From: Neoactinobaculum massilliense
GTDB taxonomy: Bacteria > Actinomycetota > Actinomycetes > Actinomycetales > Actinomycetaceae
Direction: 5' to 3'
NCBI RefSeq assembly: GCF_900604955.1
Contig: NZ_UWPE01000002.1
Location: 248,001 to 312,000 of the forward strand
DNA length: 64,000 nt
Shown: positions 37,904 through 46,920 of the stretch, piece after piece
Layout of the letters: each line of letters opens with the position of its first letter
Position numbering within the stretch: position 1 is the stretch's first letter
The notes under the pieces: model-generated
The model's input: only the letters and a program-made list of their open reading frames with translations
Told to the model about the DNA's origin: nothing
Databases searched by the model: none
Made by a program: the position numbers and the translations under genes

Positions 37904-40141
37904 CTAGAAGCCCGGGATTAGCCGGACGAGCTGGTCAATGAGCCAGATACCGATGAACGGCGCTATCACCCCGCCCACGCCGTAGACGGCCAGGTTGTGG
38001 CTGAGGATCTTGGGCGCCGCCATGGGCCGGTATTTCACGCCGCGGAGGGCGAGGGGCACCAGGAACACAATGATGAACGCGTTGAAGATGACCGCGGAGA
38101 GAACCGCGGACGCCGGCGAATGCAGCCCCATCACATTGAGCACCGCGAGCCCGGGAAATACACCCATAAAGATCGCGGGAATAATGGCGAAGTACTTGGC
38201 GACGTCGTTCGCAATGGAGAACGTGGTGAGCGCACCGCGCGTGATGAGCAGCTGCTTACCGATCGCCACAATGTCAATGAGCTTGGTGGGATCCGAATCG
38301 AGATCCACCATGTTGCCGGCTTCCTTCGCCGCGGAGGTACCGGTGTTCATGGCCACGCCCACGTCCGCCTGCGCGAGTGCGGGAGCGTCATTCGTGCCGT
38401 CACCTGTCATCGCCACCATGTGGCCGCCCGCCTGCTCCTTCCGGATGTAGGTGAGTTTCTGGTCCGGGGTGGCCTCGGCCAGGAAGTCATCCACGCCGGC
38501 CTCCTGGGCAATGGCCTTGGCGGTGAGCGGATTGTCACCCGTCACCATGACCGTGCGAATGCCCATGGTGCGAAGCTGCCGGAAGCGCTCGGCCAGGCCG
38601 TCCTTGACGATGTCCTTGAGATGGACAACGCCGAGTACGCGGCCGGCACCGTCCGCCACCCGCACCGCAACCACCAGTGGCGTGCCACCGCTCGTGGAGA
38701 TGCCCTCAACGCACTCGCGCAGCTGCACGGACACGTCCACGGGAACAGGACTGCCCTCCTTTTTCAGCCAGTCCATGACGGCGGATCCGGCCCCCTTCCG
38801 GATCTGTAGGCCATTCGGCAGGTCCAGACCGGACATGCGAGTTTGTGCGGTAAACGGCACCACTGTGCCCTCTGAGTGGGTGGCCTGAACGCCTAGCTCG
38901 CGGGCCAGGTCCACGATGGATTTGCCTTCCGGCGTGGGATCCGCCAGGGAGGAGAGAGCGGCCATGCGCACCAGCTCCTCCCGGGTCACGCCCGCCAGCG
39001 GAACGAAGTCCGTAGCGCGGCGATTGCCGTAGGTGATGGTGCCTGTCTTGTCGAGTAGCAGCGTAGTCACGTCCCCCGCCGCCTCCACGGCACGGCCGGA
39101 GGTGGCCAACACGTTGTGCTGCACCAGCCGATCCATCCCCGCAATGCCGATAGCGGAGAGGAGCGCGCCAATAGTGGTGGGAATCAGGCACACCAGCAGC
39201 GCGATGAGGATGGTCAGAGACACGGGCTTGGCCGGGTAGGACGCAATCGGGTTGAGCGTCAGCGCCACCATGACGAACACGATGGACAGCGAGGCCAGCA
39301 GAATATTCAGCGCGATCTCGTTGGGGGTGCGCTGCCGGGATGCCCCCTCCACGAGGGCAATCATGCGATCCACAAAGGTCTCGCCGGGTTTCGACGTAAT
39401 TTTCACAACGATACGGTCCGAGAGCACGCGGGTCCCGCCCGTCACCGCGGACCGGTCCCCGCCACTTTCGCGCACCACCGGAGCGGATTCACCGGTGATG
39501 GCCGATTCGTCAATGCTGGCAATGCCCCACACGATGTCGCCATCGCCGGGTACTAGTTCACCAGCGGATACGACGACGACGTCGCCCAGCCGCAACTCCG
39601 CTGAGGAAACATCCTCTAGGTCCGCCTCCGCAGCCCCGGCGTCCGAATCTGGCATGTAGGAGCGCACGCGGTGGGCCACCGTTGATGTACGGGTTTTTCG
39701 CAGAGAATCTGCCTGCGCCTTACCGCGTCCCTCCGCCACCGATTCGGCCAGGTTCGCGAAAATGACCGTGAGCCAAAGTAGCAGGGCAATGAGGCCGGTG
39801 AACGCGGCGGGCACGACGATGCCCTCCGCCGACGTAGACGTGCCGAGGAAAGGCCCGATGATCGTCAGGGCCGTGGTGAGCACAGCTCCCACCCACACAA
39901 TGAACATGACGGGATTGCGCCACTCATCCCGCGGATTGAGCTTGCAGAAAGCACCGGGTAGGGCGGCACCTAGCTGCCGCCAGCTCAACCCCGAACGCGG
40001 TGTCCGAGGCGTGCCGGAACGCCGAGAGTCAGCGGCGTCGTCATGTTCCACCGAGGCCGCACGCCGAGCGTGCGCGTCCACGCCAGAAAACTTGTCCACA
40101 TGCTGCTGATCCGGGATTGACACCGGAAATTCTGTAGTCAT
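37904..40141 (-). CDS. kdpB: K+-transporting P-type ATPase subunit KdpB
   Basis: 745 aa. Catalytic subunit; forms a phospho-Asp at D364 in [17 protein letters not shown] loop appears as TGESAPV; hinge [16 protein letters not shown] is intact. The N-terminus is about 55 residues longer than in E. coli, with a polar Arg/Ser-rich lead. The ATG at 40141 overlaps the kdpA stop by one base (TGATG); open frame upstream is antisense-like and Cys/His-rich, not coding. Confidence 0.95.
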   Translation of the reverse strand: MTTEFPVSIPDQQHVDKFSGVDAHARRAASVEHDDAADSRRSGTPRTPRSGLSWRQLGAALPGAFCKLNPRDEWRNPVMFIVWVGAVLTTALTIIGPFLGTSTSAEGIVVPAAFTGLIALLLWLTVIFANLAESVAEGRGKAQADSLRKTRTSTVAHRVRSYMPDSDAGAAEADLEDVSSAELRLGDVVVVSAGELVPGDGDIVWGIASIDESAITGESAPVVRESGGDRSAVTGGTRVLSDRIVVKITSKPGETFVDRMIALVEGASRQRTPNEIALNILLASLSIVFVMVALTLNPIASYPAKPVSLTILIALLVCLIPTTIGALLSAIGIAGMDRLVQHNVLATSGRAVEAAGDVTTLLLDKTGTITYGNRRATDFVPLAGVTREELVRMAALSSLADPTPEGKSIVDLARELGVQATHSEGTVVPFTAQTRMSGLDLPNGLQIRKGAGSAVMDWLKKEGSPVPVDVSVQLRECVEGISTSGGTPLVVAVRVADGAGRVLGVVHLKDIVKDGLAERFRQLRTMGIRTVMVTGDNPLTAKAIAQEAGVDDFLAEATPDQKLTYIRKEQAGGHMVAMTGDGTNDAPALAQADVGVAMNTGTSAAKEAGNMVDLDSDPTKLIDIVAIGKQLLITRGALTTFSIANDVAKYFAIIPAIFMGVFPGLAVLNVMGLHSPASAVLSAVIFNAFIIVFLVPLALRGVKYRPMAAPKILSHNLAVYGVGGVIAPFIGIWLIDQLVRLIPGF

Positions 40142-41811
40142 CAGAGAAGCCCCTCTGCAACAGGACCGAGAGTAAGAATCGGGAAGAATACAAGCGCCGT
40201 AACAAGCAGCGCAGTAGCGATCATGAGCGCCACAAAGAGCGGCCGGTGCGTGGGAAGTGTGCCCGCACTGACCGGCACCTTGTCCTGCGCCGCAAGTGAA
40301 CCCGCGAGCGCAAGCACCAACACGATGGGTAGGAAGCGACCCAGCAGCATGGCGACACCCACGGCGGCGGTGAGCCACGGCGTCGACGCATCGAGGCCCG
40401 CAAAGGCTGAACCGTTGTTGTTAGCGCCGGAGGTAAATGCGTACAGCACCTCGGAGAGGCCGTGGGGGCCCGTATTACTGAGCGAATTCCCCACCACGCT
40501 GGCGCGCAGCCCCGGGACCGCGAAACTGAGCGCCACGCCGGAGAGCACCAGCACCGGCATAACAAGAATGTAGAGGCTGGCCAGTTTCATCTCGCGCGGG
40601 CCAATCTTCTTGCCGAGATATTCGGGCGTGCGCCCCACCAGTAGGCCGGCCACAAACACGGCGATGATGGCAATAATGAGCATGCCGTAGAGGCCCGAGC
40701 CCACGCCGCCGGGCGCGATTTCGCCGAGCAGCATGTTGACCAGGGGCATGCCACCACCCAAGCCCGTGTAGGAATCAACCATGGAGTTCACCGCCCCGGT
40801 GGAGGTGAGAGTCGCGGTCGCCACGAATACGACGGACTGGATGATGCCGAAGCGGGCTTCCTTCCCCTCCATCGCGGCACCCGCAAGCGTGGGGGCGCTG
40901 CCGTGACCGTCTAGTTCAAAGGCGGTAAGCGCGCAGACGCAGGCCAGGTACAGGATGGCCATGGCGGCCAGCACCGCGTAGCCCTGACGGTGGTCGCCCA
41001 CCATCTTCCCGAAGGTGCGCGGGAGCGAGAATGGAATCAGAAGAATAAGGAACGCTTCAAAGATGCTGGTCCACGCCGAAGGATCCTCGAAGGGGTGGGC
41101 AGAGTTGGCGTTGAAGAATCCGCCGCCGTTGGTGCCCAACTCCTTGATGGCCTCCTGAGAGGCCACGGGGCCGCCGGGCAGTGTCTGCATCCCGCCGGCA
41201 ATCGTCGAGATGGTGTGGTTGCCGCTGAAGTTCTGAATCACGCCACCCGCAATCAGAATCAGTGCGGCCGCTGCCGCGACAGGGAGCAGGATTCGGAAGC
41301 ATGCCCGGACAATGTCCACCCAGAAGTTACCGATCGTGCGCATGCGGCGCCGCGCCAGCCCGCGCACAAGCGCAATAGCCACCGCAATGCCCGTGGCGGC
41401 AGATACAAAATTCTGTACCGCCAGCCCGGCGAACTGCACCGTATAGGAGAGGCTTTCCCCAGAATATGCCTGCCAATTCGTATTGGTCACAAACGAGATC
41501 GCCGTATTGAAGGACACGCCCGGCGTCATGTTTGTATTTCCAAGCGAGAATGGCAGCCACTGCTGGACACGCTGAAGCAGGTAAAGTATCAGCACGCCGG
41601 CCAGGGAGAAGCAGAGCACCGACCGCAAATATGCGGGCCAGGACTGTTCGCGCGCCGGATCCACGCCCGTCAGGCGGTATACCCACTGCTCCGGGCGATA
41701 GTTGACCCTATCTGTGAATACGTACGCCATGTAGTCGCCGAACGGCCGATACACGGCGCTCAGTGCGAGAAACAGCGTTGCCAGTGAGGCAATAAGCATT
41801 GACCATCCCAT
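40141..41811 (-). CDS. kdpA: K+-transporting ATPase subunit KdpA
   Basis: 556 aa. Channel-like K+-selective subunit of the SKT superfamily, about 10 membrane helices. Selectivity-filter loops appear as [31 protein letters not shown] and [11 protein letters not shown]. Starts 4 bp after the kdpF stop. Confidence 0.95.
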   Translation of the reverse strand: MGWSMLIASLATLFLALSAVYRPFGDYMAYVFTDRVNYRPEQWVYRLTGVDPAREQSWPAYLRSVLCFSLAGVLILYLLQRVQQWLPFSLGNTNMTPGVSFNTAISFVTNTNWQAYSGESLSYTVQFAGLAVQNFVSAATGIAVAIALVRGLARRRMRTIGNFWVDIVRACFRILLPVAAAAALILIAGGVIQNFSGNHTISTIAGGMQTLPGGPVASQEAIKELGTNGGGFFNANSAHPFEDPSAWTSIFEAFLILLIPFSLPRTFGKMVGDHRQGYAVLAAMAILYLACVCALTAFELDGHGSAPTLAGAAMEGKEARFGIIQSVVFVATATLTSTGAVNSMVDSYTGLGGGMPLVNMLLGEIAPGGVGSGLYGMLIIAIIAVFVAGLLVGRTPEYLGKKIGPREMKLASLYILVMPVLVLSGVALSFAVPGLRASVVGNSLSNTGPHGLSEVLYAFTSGANNNGSAFAGLDASTPWLTAAVGVAMLLGRFLPIVLVLALAGSLAAQDKVPVSAGTLPTHRPLFVALMIATALLVTALVFFPILTLGPVAEGLL

Positions 41812-41815
41812 CCCA

Positions 41816-41905
41816 TTAGAACCACTCCGGACGAACGAGTGCCACTACCAGGTAGATAACAGCCGCGATCCCCAGAATCGTGGCCACAACATTAAAGAAA
41901 GTCAC
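41816..41905 (-). CDS. kdpF: Small Kdp subunit KdpF
   Basis: 29 aa, a single membrane helix ending ALVRPEWF; same length as E. coli KdpF, which stabilises the KdpFABC complex. GTG at 41905 has CGGAGAA upstream and overlaps the stop of the preceding small ORF by 4 bases (GTGA). Immediately precedes kdpA. Confidence 0.88.
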   Translation of the reverse strand: MTFFNVVATILGIAAVIYLVVALVRPEWF

Positions 41906-41985
41906 AGTTTCTCCGTCGCTTTTCCGAAGTATCCAAGAATGCCGAAGAGCACCAATACGCCCAGCACATACACGATGTCGAGCAC
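41902..41985 (-). CDS. Small membrane protein at the head of the kdp operon
   Basis: 27 aa from GTG at 41985: a single hydrophobic helix (DIVYVLGVLVLFGILGYF) and a charged GKATEKL end. GGAG stands 6-7 nt before the GTG. Its stop overlaps the kdpF start (GTGA), the same coupling used elsewhere in the operon, which argues that it is translated. Similar small ORFs ending in a charged 'ExL' occur upstream of kdpF in other actinobacteria as I recall. It may be an additional Kdp helper peptide or a leader that couples translation. Confidence 0.65.
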   Translation of the reverse strand: MLDIVYVLGVLVLFGILGYFGKATEKL

Positions 41986-42606
41986 CGCAACTCCGATCAA
42001 TGAACGGGTGGTCGCAGGGCGGCCGCACGCTGGCAGTCGCAAGGCGGCCGCGTGTAGGCGGCCGCTAGGCGACCGCACACGGACCGTCACTAACCGACCG
42101 CACACCAGCAGTCGCCGGGCAACCACGCACCGAGTCCGTCTCAGTGCGGAAATCATCTAACCCGGGCGCATACGGCTTTGCCCGCGTCCTAACGGAATCC
42201 ATACGCGGCCACGGCAAAGTCATCACGGGGATTTAACGGGCGGCGGGAGGGATGAGAGCCGGGCAGGGCGGGAACAAGCAGGCGGAAACGGGCGGGGCGG
42301 GAACGTGCAGGCGAGAGCAGAGTGCGGTGAAAACCGGGCGAGCAAAACACGCGGGCGGGACGTCCATCTGAGCGAACGGGACGGAAGCGCGCAGGACCGG
42401 GGCGCATAGAACGGGGAAAGGTGGGGCGCCGGAGATTGAGATAGGCGGTACGCACGGGACGCCGGCGGGTGGAAACGGACGGGCCTACGGAGCAGAAGCG
42501 CGGGGCACCGCGACGTCGCACATCGGGCACCAATACGGCGTCGACAGGCAAGCGCGGGCCCGCACACCATCATCACCGGGCACACCAATCACAAAACAGC
42601 AAGCGA

Positions 42607-42633
42607 GCCGCCCGGAATACGTAAGCGGGCGGC
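42607..42633. terminator. GC hairpin
   Basis: Arms GCCGCCCG and CGGGCGGC, 8 bp perfect, with an 11-nt loop GAATACGTAAG. No T-run. No gene ends nearby on the plus strand. Confidence 0.3.
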
Positions 42634-42682
42634 GTCGGGAAACCGGAGGTGCGCGCATGCGGGTGCCTTATCGCGCATGCGC

Positions 42683-42711
42683 GAGCGGGTGGTCAATCTG
42701 GCCACCCGCTC
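42683..42711 (+). terminator. Strong hairpin followed by TATTCATTCTT
   Basis: Arms GAGCGGGTGG (42683-42692) and CCACCCGCTC (42702-42711), a perfect 10-bp stem with a 9-nt loop. The T-rich trailer on the plus side makes it terminator-like for rightward transcription, yet no rightward gene is recognised upstream within this window for several kilobases, so it may end an unannotated RNA. Confidence 0.45.
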
Positions 42712-42898
42712 TATTCATTCTTGGCCGGCGCTGTGCCTCCGTGTCTCCGCCGCGCGCATCATTTGAACGCAATACACTCACGCTCTGTCAGTTCATTCCC
42801 GCCCAGCCCCCATCTCATTCCCGCCCGACCCTCATCGTGACGAGTCTGAATCCGGCTAACGCTGTCGCGCCGGGCAATCCCAGACGCGGGATGGGCGC

Positions 42899-43165
42899 CT
42901 AGGCCGCCTTTACAGCGGCCGACCCGCCCTTGCCGTACCAGCGTGCGGCCTTCCGCTCCACCATCGAACTCAACACGGAGGTCACAATTCCGGATACCAG
43001 CGTGAACACCAGTACGTCCACGATCGGCGCATCTGGATCCTCAAGGTCTGGCTTGTCACGCCCGGAGAGCTTGCCCCACGCCACATCCACTAGTTTGTTC
43101 GCCACAATACCGGACACGATGCCCGCGCCGGCGCTCACAAGTTTCCAACCCATATCCATGGCCAT
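42899..43165 (-). CDS. DUF4235 small membrane protein
   Basis: 88 aa. Matches the actinobacterial DUF4235 pattern: GWKLVSAGAGIVSGIVANKLVD, a GKLSGRDKP turn, and a second hydrophobic stretch (about 50-68) with a VERKAARWYGK cytosolic end. Two membrane segments. ATG at 43165 has AAGGAGG at 5 nt. Function unknown. Confidence 0.85.
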   Translation of the reverse strand: MAMDMGWKLVSAGAGIVSGIVANKLVDVAWGKLSGRDKPDLEDPDAPIVDVLVFTLVSGIVTSVLSSMVERKAARWYGKGGSAAVKAA

Positions 43166-43607
43166 AGTTCCTCCTTGAATGCCTCGGATGGACTTCCGGC
43201 ACAAGCCTAGAGTGTGCTGTGCCGTGAGCGCCAACACTCGGGGGTTGGGGTCCCGGGCAGGCCAGGAAGCCTGAGCGCCCTGGGCGGCCGGGCAGCCTGG
43301 GAGGCCGGGGCAGCCGGGGCACCCTGCTGAACGGTAAGAGAACTCTTGAGTTGACGGAAAACTTCCGGTTCCGACCCCTCCCACACCCCCAAACCGGGCA
43401 CTGAGCATCAACTCAAGAGAAAACCATCAACTCAACGCCCAGCCATCCCGCCGACGGAGCCCACCACCAGCCGGGGCAGCCGGCCGCCGGGCCTCCCGAC
43501 TCGCCGCCCGCCGGCTAGGGATGTCCACAGATTTCGGCACGCACCAGTTGCCCACAGCCTGCCGCTCGCATCCGCGGTTTCCCGCACCGCCGCGCAAGGC
43601 TAGTGCC
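43166..43607. other. Divergent intergenic region with element E
   Basis: 442 bp between DUF4235 (leftward) and the AbiEi-like gene (rightward). Contains copy E of the 111-bp element (43326-43436) and short GGCAGCC/GGGCAGCC direct repeats at about 43275-43320. Nothing else recognised. Confidence 0.55.
43326..43436 (+). repeat. 111-bp intergenic element, copy E (close to consensus)
   Basis: GCTGAACGGTAAGAGAACTC start, outer arms CTCTTGAGTTGA and TCAACTCAAGAG, inner arms CCGGTT and AACCGG, and third arm CATCAACTCAAC at the end. Upstream of and co-directional with the gene at 43608. Confidence 0.92.
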
Positions 43608-44591
43608 ATGGTGAAACGCGGCGTCGAAGTGTTCACACGGCAAACCCTCAGGCAGACCGGATTGTCCGACTCCACGCTGACTCGACAAGTCAAGAGCGGG
43701 CATCTATTGCGCTTGCGCCCCGGCCGGTATGTGAACCGCCGCGCGTGGGAGCAACTCTCACTCAAGGGCCATCACATCACGCGCACTCGTGCAATTGCTC
43801 AGCCCAATGGCCGATTGATCGCGACTCGCGAATCAGCGGCGCTTGCCCATGGCCTCCCCGTCTGCTTCATACCGAGTAACGTCCACGTGATAGCTCGGGA
43901 GGCGCAGTCCCACCAACTGAGTGGCGTTGTCGTTCACCAGTGCATTGGTTTCCCGACGGAGTACGTCACCGCGATCGATGACATCCGGGCGCTCACTCGC
44001 GCGGCAACGGTAGTCTCGTGTGCCCGACATGCGGACCTCCGGACCGCACTCATGGTGATTGATGCCGAACTTCGCGCCCGCCTTCAGTTCGGACCGAGCC
44101 ATGGTGAACCACCAGAAGTCACCCAGAGCCGCAACGAGGAGATCAAGGAACTCCGCGTCGAACTCCTCACGCTCAATGAACTGCTTCCCGGTCGGCGCGG
44201 CAAGGCGGTCGCGAGGCGGCTGATCAAGCTCGGCAACCCGCTCGCCGAGTCTCCCCTCGAATCGCTAGGACGCGCGGTGATTATCCGTGCCGGTCTTCCC
44301 ATTCCCGAATTGCAGGTGGAGATCCGCGGATCGGACGGACGGCTCTACCGCATGGACGGCGCCTACCGCAATCAGCGCGTCGCGATCGAGTTCGACGGAA
44401 GAATCAAGTATTTCGGCGATCTGGGCGATCCGGACATGGTCGCCTATCAGGAACACCTCCGGCAGACGGCCATCGGTAACCGTGGGTGGCGCGTGGTTCG
44501 GACCTCCTGGAATGAGCTGATCCACCACCCCGAGGCGTTCATCAACGCACTGCGCAATGCGCTAGAAGAACAAAACCGGCGAGTGGCCTAG
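43608..44591 (+). CDS. AbiEi-antitoxin-like wHTH plus DUF559/VSR-like nuclease-fold protein
   Basis: 327 aa. N-terminal winged helix (about 5-45: EVFTRQTLRQTGLSDSTL and LLRLRPGRYV) is of the type IV AbiEi antitoxin kind; a middle AbiEi_C-like region follows (about 60-150). The C-terminal domain (about 230-315) has a VSR/DUF559-like metal site, D250 then E261-F-D263 in MDGAYRNQRVAIEFDG. This two-domain protein is common in actinobacteria, usually without a partner toxin, as here. Whether it cuts DNA is unknown. ATG at 43608 chosen from the domain start; the in-frame ATG at 43521 would add a non-conserved lead. Flanked by direct 111-bp elements E and F. Confidence 0.72.
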   Translation: MVKRGVEVFTRQTLRQTGLSDSTLTRQVKSGHLLRLRPGRYVNRRAWEQLSLKGHHITRTRAIAQPNGRLIATRESAALAHGLPVCFIPSNVHVIAREAQSHQLSGVVVHQCIGFPTEYVTAIDDIRALTRAATVVSCARHADLRTALMVIDAELRARLQFGPSHGEPPEVTQSRNEEIKELRVELLTLNELLPGRRGKAVARRLIKLGNPLAESPLESLGRAVIIRAGLPIPELQVEIRGSDGRLYRMDGAYRNQRVAIEFDGRIKYFGDLGDPDMVAYQEHLRQTAIGNRGWRVVRTSWNELIHHPEAFINALRNALEEQNRRVA

Positions 44592-44634
44592 CTGCCACCG
44601 ACTGCCCAGCTCCAGGTTCCCGCCCCGGCAGGCC

Positions 44635-44745
44635 GCTGAACGGTAAGAGAACTCTTGAGTTGACGGAAAACTTCCGGTTCCGGCCCCTCCCAAGCCCCCA
44701 AACCGGGTACTGAGCATCAGCTCAAGAGAAAACCATCAACTCAGC
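44635..44745 (+). repeat. 111-bp intergenic element, copy F
   Basis: Consensus-like; right outer arm TCAGCTCAAGAG pairs with the left arm through one G-U. Ends CATCAACTCAGC. 43 bp past the AbiEi-like gene. Confidence 0.92.
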
Positions 44746-44849
44746 GCGTGGAGGGGTGGTGGAGAAGCGGGCGAGGCGGTTGAGATGGGTGAGGCGGCCT
44801 ATTGGTACTCCAACCCGCCGTCTAGCTCCAGGCCCCACCCTGGCAGGCC

Positions 44850-44960
44850 GCTGAACGGTAACGAAACTCTTGAGTTGACGGAAAACTTCCGGTTCCGACC
44901 CCTCCCAAGCCCCCAAACCGGGCACTCACCGTCAACTCAAGAGAAAACCATCAACTCAGC
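44850..44960 (+). repeat. 111-bp intergenic element, copy G
   Basis: GCTGAACGGTAACGAAACTC start; intact outer and inner arms; CACCGTCAACTCAAGAG in place of GAGCATCAACTC. Ends CATCAACTCAGC. 215 bp downstream of F with shared flanks. Confidence 0.92.
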
Positions 44961-45191
44961 GAGCGGAGGGGCGGTGGAGAAGCGGGCGAAGCGGGCGGTG
45001 GGCGAGCAAACAATAACCGACGAGAATCCGCGGAATCGGGCGGTGCAGCGGGTGATTAAGATCCGGCGGGGCGGGAGGATGGAGTGGCGGGTACAGCTGC
45101 GCGCTGTCCGCTCCGACCCGGCCAGGCTCCGGGGCAACTGCGGACGTGACCGGGCTAGTGGCTCGCGGGGGGGGGAGCCATCAGCATCAGC

Positions 45192-45557
45192 CTAGGAACC
45201 CGCATGCTTGGAGCCGTCGGCGTCCACCGCATGCAGGTCCTCGCGCAACTCGTCGGTAATGAGCGCGTCCGAATCCACCAATCCGTTCCGGTAGGCAGCC
45301 CGTGATAGCAGGTGTGCCGAGATCGGCGAGGTGATCAACTGCAGCAGACACACCAGCACCATGGTCCATGTCATCGCCGGGTCCCGCACGAGACAGGCGG
45401 CGCCCATGAGAAACAGAATGAGTGACAATACCTGCGGCTTCGTGGCCACATGCTGCCGGGTCATAAGGTCCCGGTAGCGGTACATGCCCACGGCGGCCAC
45501 CAGCGTCAGCGCGGATCCGCCCAGCAGCAGCACTGCTCCGATCACGTCCCAGATCAT
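45192..45557 (-). CDS. mrpG: Na+/H+ antiporter subunit MrpG (MnhG)
   Basis: 121 aa. Last subunit of the Mrp antiporter complex, three membrane helices (IGAVLLLGGSALTLVAAVGMYR; TKPQVLSLILFLMGA; TMVLVCLLQLITSPISAHLL). RHVATKPQ-type MnhG motif appears as RQHVATKPQ. Overlaps mrpF by 4 bases. Confidence 0.93.
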   Translation of the reverse strand: MIWDVIGAVLLLGGSALTLVAAVGMYRYRDLMTRQHVATKPQVLSLILFLMGAACLVRDPAMTWTMVLVCLLQLITSPISAHLLSRAAYRNGLVDSDALITDELREDLHAVDADGSKHAGS

Positions 45558-46072
45558 GCGCGGCCTCCTTCCGCGGGCGCACGGCCAGCCGAGCTATCCG
45601 CACCAGCCGAGCCATCCACACCAGCTAAACTACCCGCGCCATCTCGATCATCCGCACCGCCTACGTCGTCACCATCAGCCCCCACGTCGCCATCGTCCCT
45701 CACGTCACCGTCAGCCACCGCGTCGACGTCGTGTACCGGCGCTACGGAATCGTCGTCGTCCTGGGCGTCAGAGGCCAAATCCTGCGCCTCACGTACCAGG
45801 CCACGCGGATCGGCCCGGTCCACACCGCGCGCAAAACGTGCCACAGCCACCGAACCAATGAAGCCCACGCCCGCCACCACAACGAGCACCACCAGCAGGT
45901 CTGGGCGTCGCGTCGCCGCGGCCAGCAGGGCAATCGCGGCCACCAGGATGGAGGTCATCACGTCCACCGTGCCAGCGCGGTCCAGAGACGTGGGCCCCTT
46001 CTCAATACGGATCAGCACCAGCCCGGCCGAAATTGCCAGCGCCACGCCGCAAATTGTCAGCACCACGTTCAT
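45554..46072 (-). CDS. mrpF: Na+/H+ antiporter subunit MrpF (MnhF) with long acidic tail
   Basis: 172 aa. The MnhF core of three helices (about 1-87) has RIEKGPTSLDRAGTVDVMTS. The next 85 residues are an Asp-rich, probably disordered tail (DGDVRDDGDVGADGDD), roughly doubling the usual length. Overlaps mrpE and mrpG by 4 bases each. Confidence 0.92.
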   Translation of the reverse strand: MNVVLTICGVALAISAGLVLIRIEKGPTSLDRAGTVDVMTSILVAAIALLAAATRRPDLLVVLVVVAGVGFIGSVAVARFARGVDRADPRGLVREAQDLASDAQDDDDSVAPVHDVDAVADGDVRDDGDVGADGDDVGGADDRDGAGSLAGVDGSAGADSSAGRAPAEGGRA

Positions 46073-46920
46073 GCCGCGCCTCCTTCCTGTACGACGTCGC
46101 TGGCTCGGCTCGCGTCGGTGGAACGTTCAGCGTCCCCGGCTTCCCTGCGCTCAACCGCACCCGTTCCACCAGTACGGACCCCGGCCCGAGCCCCGGCACC
46201 CGCACGCTTCCCCGCACGTTCGGCTAAATCTCCCGCACCAGTCTGGTCCGCCACCTCCGTATGCTCCACAGACTCCACCGTCTCCACGGCCTCCGCATGG
46301 TCCGGCGCCGGCGCAAATGGCGTAGGCAACTGTCCGGCACTCGGCAGAGAACCGGGCACAAACCCGGCGCGCACCAGCTCGGCGTCGGTGGCGAAGGCCC
46401 GCAGCACGCGTTCCTCTAGATCCAGTACATCCTGGTGAGCGCGAGAGGCGCCGCCCGCCATTTTCACGTCAAAAATGTGGATGTACAGCGTGCCAGATAG
46501 GGCATCCGTGTCAATCACCAGCGTGCCCGGCACCAGCGTAGATAGCCCGGCCGTCAGCGCCAGGTACACGTCTGATTCAGAGCGCAGCTGCACGCGGATC
46601 ACGGCCCCACGCGGTTTCTTCCGCGTGAGTATGAACGCGGCCTGTTCCACGGAGGCCACCGTGAGATCCCGCAGGAATACGCCCACCAGCCGCGCCAACC
46701 CGAGCACGCGGAATCGACCGTCGTAGGCGGTAGCGGGGAACGGCGACACCGTGGTGACCAGGAGCGCCACCAGCAACCCGGCGGCCAGGTTTGCGGGCGT
46801 GAACTGCCCCCACAGCAGCACCCACACAGCGGTCAGCCACAGCAGCGAACCCAGGCTCGCCTTGGGAAAGCGGCTGGGCCGCCGCGTCGCGAGCCGCACA
46901 GCGTCAAACTTGCTACTCAT
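46069..46920 (-). CDS. mrpE: Na+/H+ antiporter subunit MrpE (MnhE)
   Basis: 283 aa. N-terminal membrane part (about 22-70: WLTAVWVLLWGQFTPANLAAGLLVA) and the MnhE globular region with ESDVYLALTAGLSTLVPGTLVIDTD (shown in part) and LYIHIFDV. The last ~85 residues are Ala/Gly/Arg/Glu-rich and probably disordered. Overlaps mrpD by 8 bases. Confidence 0.92.
   Translation of the reverse strand: MSSKFDAVRLATRRPSRFPKASLGSLLWLTAVWVLLWGQFTPANLAAGLLVALLVTTVSPFPATAYDGRFRVLGLARLVGVFLRDLTVASVEQAAFILTRKKPRGAVIRVQLRSESDVYLALTAGLSTLVPGTLVIDTDALSGTLYIHIFDVKMAGGASRAHQDVLDLEERVLRAFATDAELVRAGFVPGSLPSAGQLPTPFAPAPDHAEAVETVESVEHTEVADQTGAGDLAERAGKRAGAGARAGVRTGGTGAVERREAGDAERSTDASRASDVVQEGGAA

Larger units (their letters stand above)
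41986..42898. other. Long non-coding, GC-rich region upstream of kdp
   Basis: About 910 bp without a recognisable gene. 42011-42026 and 42036-42051 are two copies of GTCGCARGGCGGCCGC, with a third GGCGGCCGC nearby, close to the kdp start. 42261-42284 and 42290-42313 are a 24-bp direct repeat (GGGCRGGGCGGGAACRWGCAGGCG). Two hairpins at 42607 and 42683 are listed separately. Confidence 0.55.
44592..45191. other. Convergent intergenic region with a ~215-bp duplication
   Basis: 600 bp. Elements F and G lie in tandem with matching flanks (CAGCTCCAGG...GGCAGGCC before and ACTCAGCG..TGGAGG, GTGGAGAAGCGGGCGA after), so a unit of about 215 bp was duplicated. A run of nine G at 45167-45175 sits inside GGCTCGC...GAGCC near the mrpG end. 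No gene recognised. Confidence 0.65.

Noticed and set aside
45167-45175. Nine-G tract as a phase-variation site
   Set aside because: It lies 3' of mrpG, outside any gene or evident promoter, so slippage would have no clear target.
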